From positions 54,788,538 to 54,852,537 of the forward strand of contig CM055104.1 in the NCBI GenBank assembly GCA_029204225.1: a stretch of 64,000 nt of DNA, given 5' to 3'. The notes under the pieces were generated by a model, which was not told where the DNA came from, did not search any database, and was given only the letters and a program-made list of their open reading frames with translations. Source of the stretch: Diphasiastrum complanatum (Eukaryota > Streptophyta > Lycopodiopsida > Lycopodiales > Lycopodiaceae). Shown here in pieces: positions 47,001 to 64,000 of the stretch; positions within the stretch are counted from its first letter, which is position 1, and the number at the start of each line of letters is the position of its first letter. Position numbers and translations under genes: made by a program.

Positions 47001-47480
47001 TAGATGAAAGATGCCGATTCCATTCTTAAGAGATGCTAGCTTTTTTGAACACTCTGAATGAAAGATGCCGATTCCATTCTTAAGAGATGCCGACTTTCTT
47101 TTGGGGAGGGGAGGGGAGGGGGGCGTTTGGGTTTGACATGGGAAATGGCTTAAAAGAGAGACCCGCGTGCACGGCTCTGGAACACTAGTACTATATTTTA
47201 CTTTGACTGGATCTCTCTTATTTCTTTACATTTTCTCTGTTTCCAGTGGAAAAAGGAAGAGATTCGAGAATCCATAACAAGAGCGATGGCGGAAGCGAGT
47301 AATCTATTATTGAAAGCTGTATGTAGTGTTGTATTCTTTTCTTTGAATTTTTGTTATGCAGAGAGCTCCCTGAACTTCCCTCAAGCTTAAGAAACAGTTG
47401 CTCCATTGAAGTAGATTGAAGAAATCCTTGCAGAGCTCCTTTTGTTGCAGCAGTTGCTCTGTTTCATATACTTATCGCTG
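44100..47480. other. Intergenic, degenerate sequence upstream of threonine deaminase
   Basis: Minus-strand pieces (for example 44,710-44,895 and 45,857-46,057) look protein-like but I cannot assign them. Just upstream of the gene, a ~30-bp phrase (GAAAGATGCCGATTCCATTC and following) is directly repeated at 47,006 and 47,060, followed by a purine G-rich run (47,101-47,122). The promoter of threonine deaminase must lie near here, but I could not place a TATA box. Confidence 0.35.
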
Positions 47481-47503
47481 CGTCTGTTGGAATCGTGAAC
47501 CCA

Positions 47504-63589
<16,086 letters not shown>

Positions 63590-64000
63590 TTCCTCATCTG
63601 TATTTACTATTGACATTTCTTCAGAGCAGCACTATTCAGGACCTGCTTTGTGCTGTGAAGTAGAAAGCATGATACAAATATCTCACTTAAAAAGTAGGTT
63701 GCACTTTTTTTTTTAAGAAGTTTGTTTCACGGATAACTGCTGCTTATACAAGGGCTACTTGGTGGTTCTTGAACGCAAGTTCAGAAACCAAAAGTTGGGC
63801 AATTAAAATTACATAGGTTATTATTGTAGGATATCATTAATGCCCATCCATATGTGGGCTTATCCTTTTTTGTAGAATCATGGCCAGCATCTCAAATTCT
63901 ATGCGAAATTACAAAGTTAATTACTGTAGGATATTTTTAATGCCCACCCTTATTGGGCTTCTCTTTTTGAGTAGAAGCATAGCCAACACCTTGGACATTT
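63590..64000 (+). other. 3' flank of threonine deaminase
   Basis: Probable 3' UTR and downstream DNA. It holds a two-unit tandem duplication of about 85-100 bp (63,810-63,885 and 63,908-63,990) sharing TGTAGGATAT..TTAATGCCCA and GGGCTT...GTAGAA.CAT. No gene in the remaining bases. Confidence 0.6.

Overview
This is nuclear DNA from a land plant. The evidence is split genes with GT-AG introns, a plastid-type threonine deaminase, a plant-type membrane-anchored START protein, Ty1/copia and Ty3/gypsy chromovirus retrotransposons, hAT transposase remains and very many (GA)n tracts. Large introns and low gene density suit a fern or another large plant genome, but the lineage is a guess. There is no sign of bacterial, organellar or CRISPR content.

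Layout. 1-10.5 kb is a retrotransposon nest: a TTCGCGA-rich stretch, the 3' end and LTR of a chromovirus (+), the tail of a copia element on the minus strand, a nearly complete copia element on the plus strand with two in-frame stops, and the gag plus LTR of the minus-strand copia. 10.5-17.3 kb is mostly unassigned AT-rich DNA with (GA)n tracts. 17.3-17.9 kb holds a small two-exon minus-strand gene for a protein ending in a CaaX-like box. 18-22.5 kb is intergenic with a palindrome-ended element and a possible tRNA-derived SINE. 22.6-23.2 kb is a second copy of the chromovirus 3' end, inverted. 23.2-32.7 kb is a minus-strand complex of non-autonomous LTR elements: near-identical LTRs at 23.2-23.9 and 28.7-29.4 kb, a gag-like region, nine ~151-bp tandem repeats, a second decayed ORF and a related LTR. 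32.7-33.2 kb is a copia RT relic.

37.1-41.5 kb carries a six-exon START-domain gene (predicted 396 aa). 43.3-44.1 kb carries fragments of a polyol/sugar transporter and of ubiquitin. 47.5-63.6 kb carries a nine-exon gene for biosynthetic threonine deaminase (predicted 676 aa), the first enzyme of isoleucine synthesis. Its 8.4-kb third intron contains hAT transposase remains, a tandem array between inverted repeats, and a copia fragment with a clear tRNA-Met primer-binding site. Intron 4 contains a gypsy RT relic and intron 1 a copia RNase H relic.

The host genes have no shared pathway. The main story is three split genes persisting among layered, mutually inserted transposons. I found no convincing new functional system. 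The most unusual structures are the non-autonomous LTR family with its tandem-repeat leader and odd zinc knuckles, and a head-to-head tRNA-Asp primer-binding-site junction at 23.2 kb.
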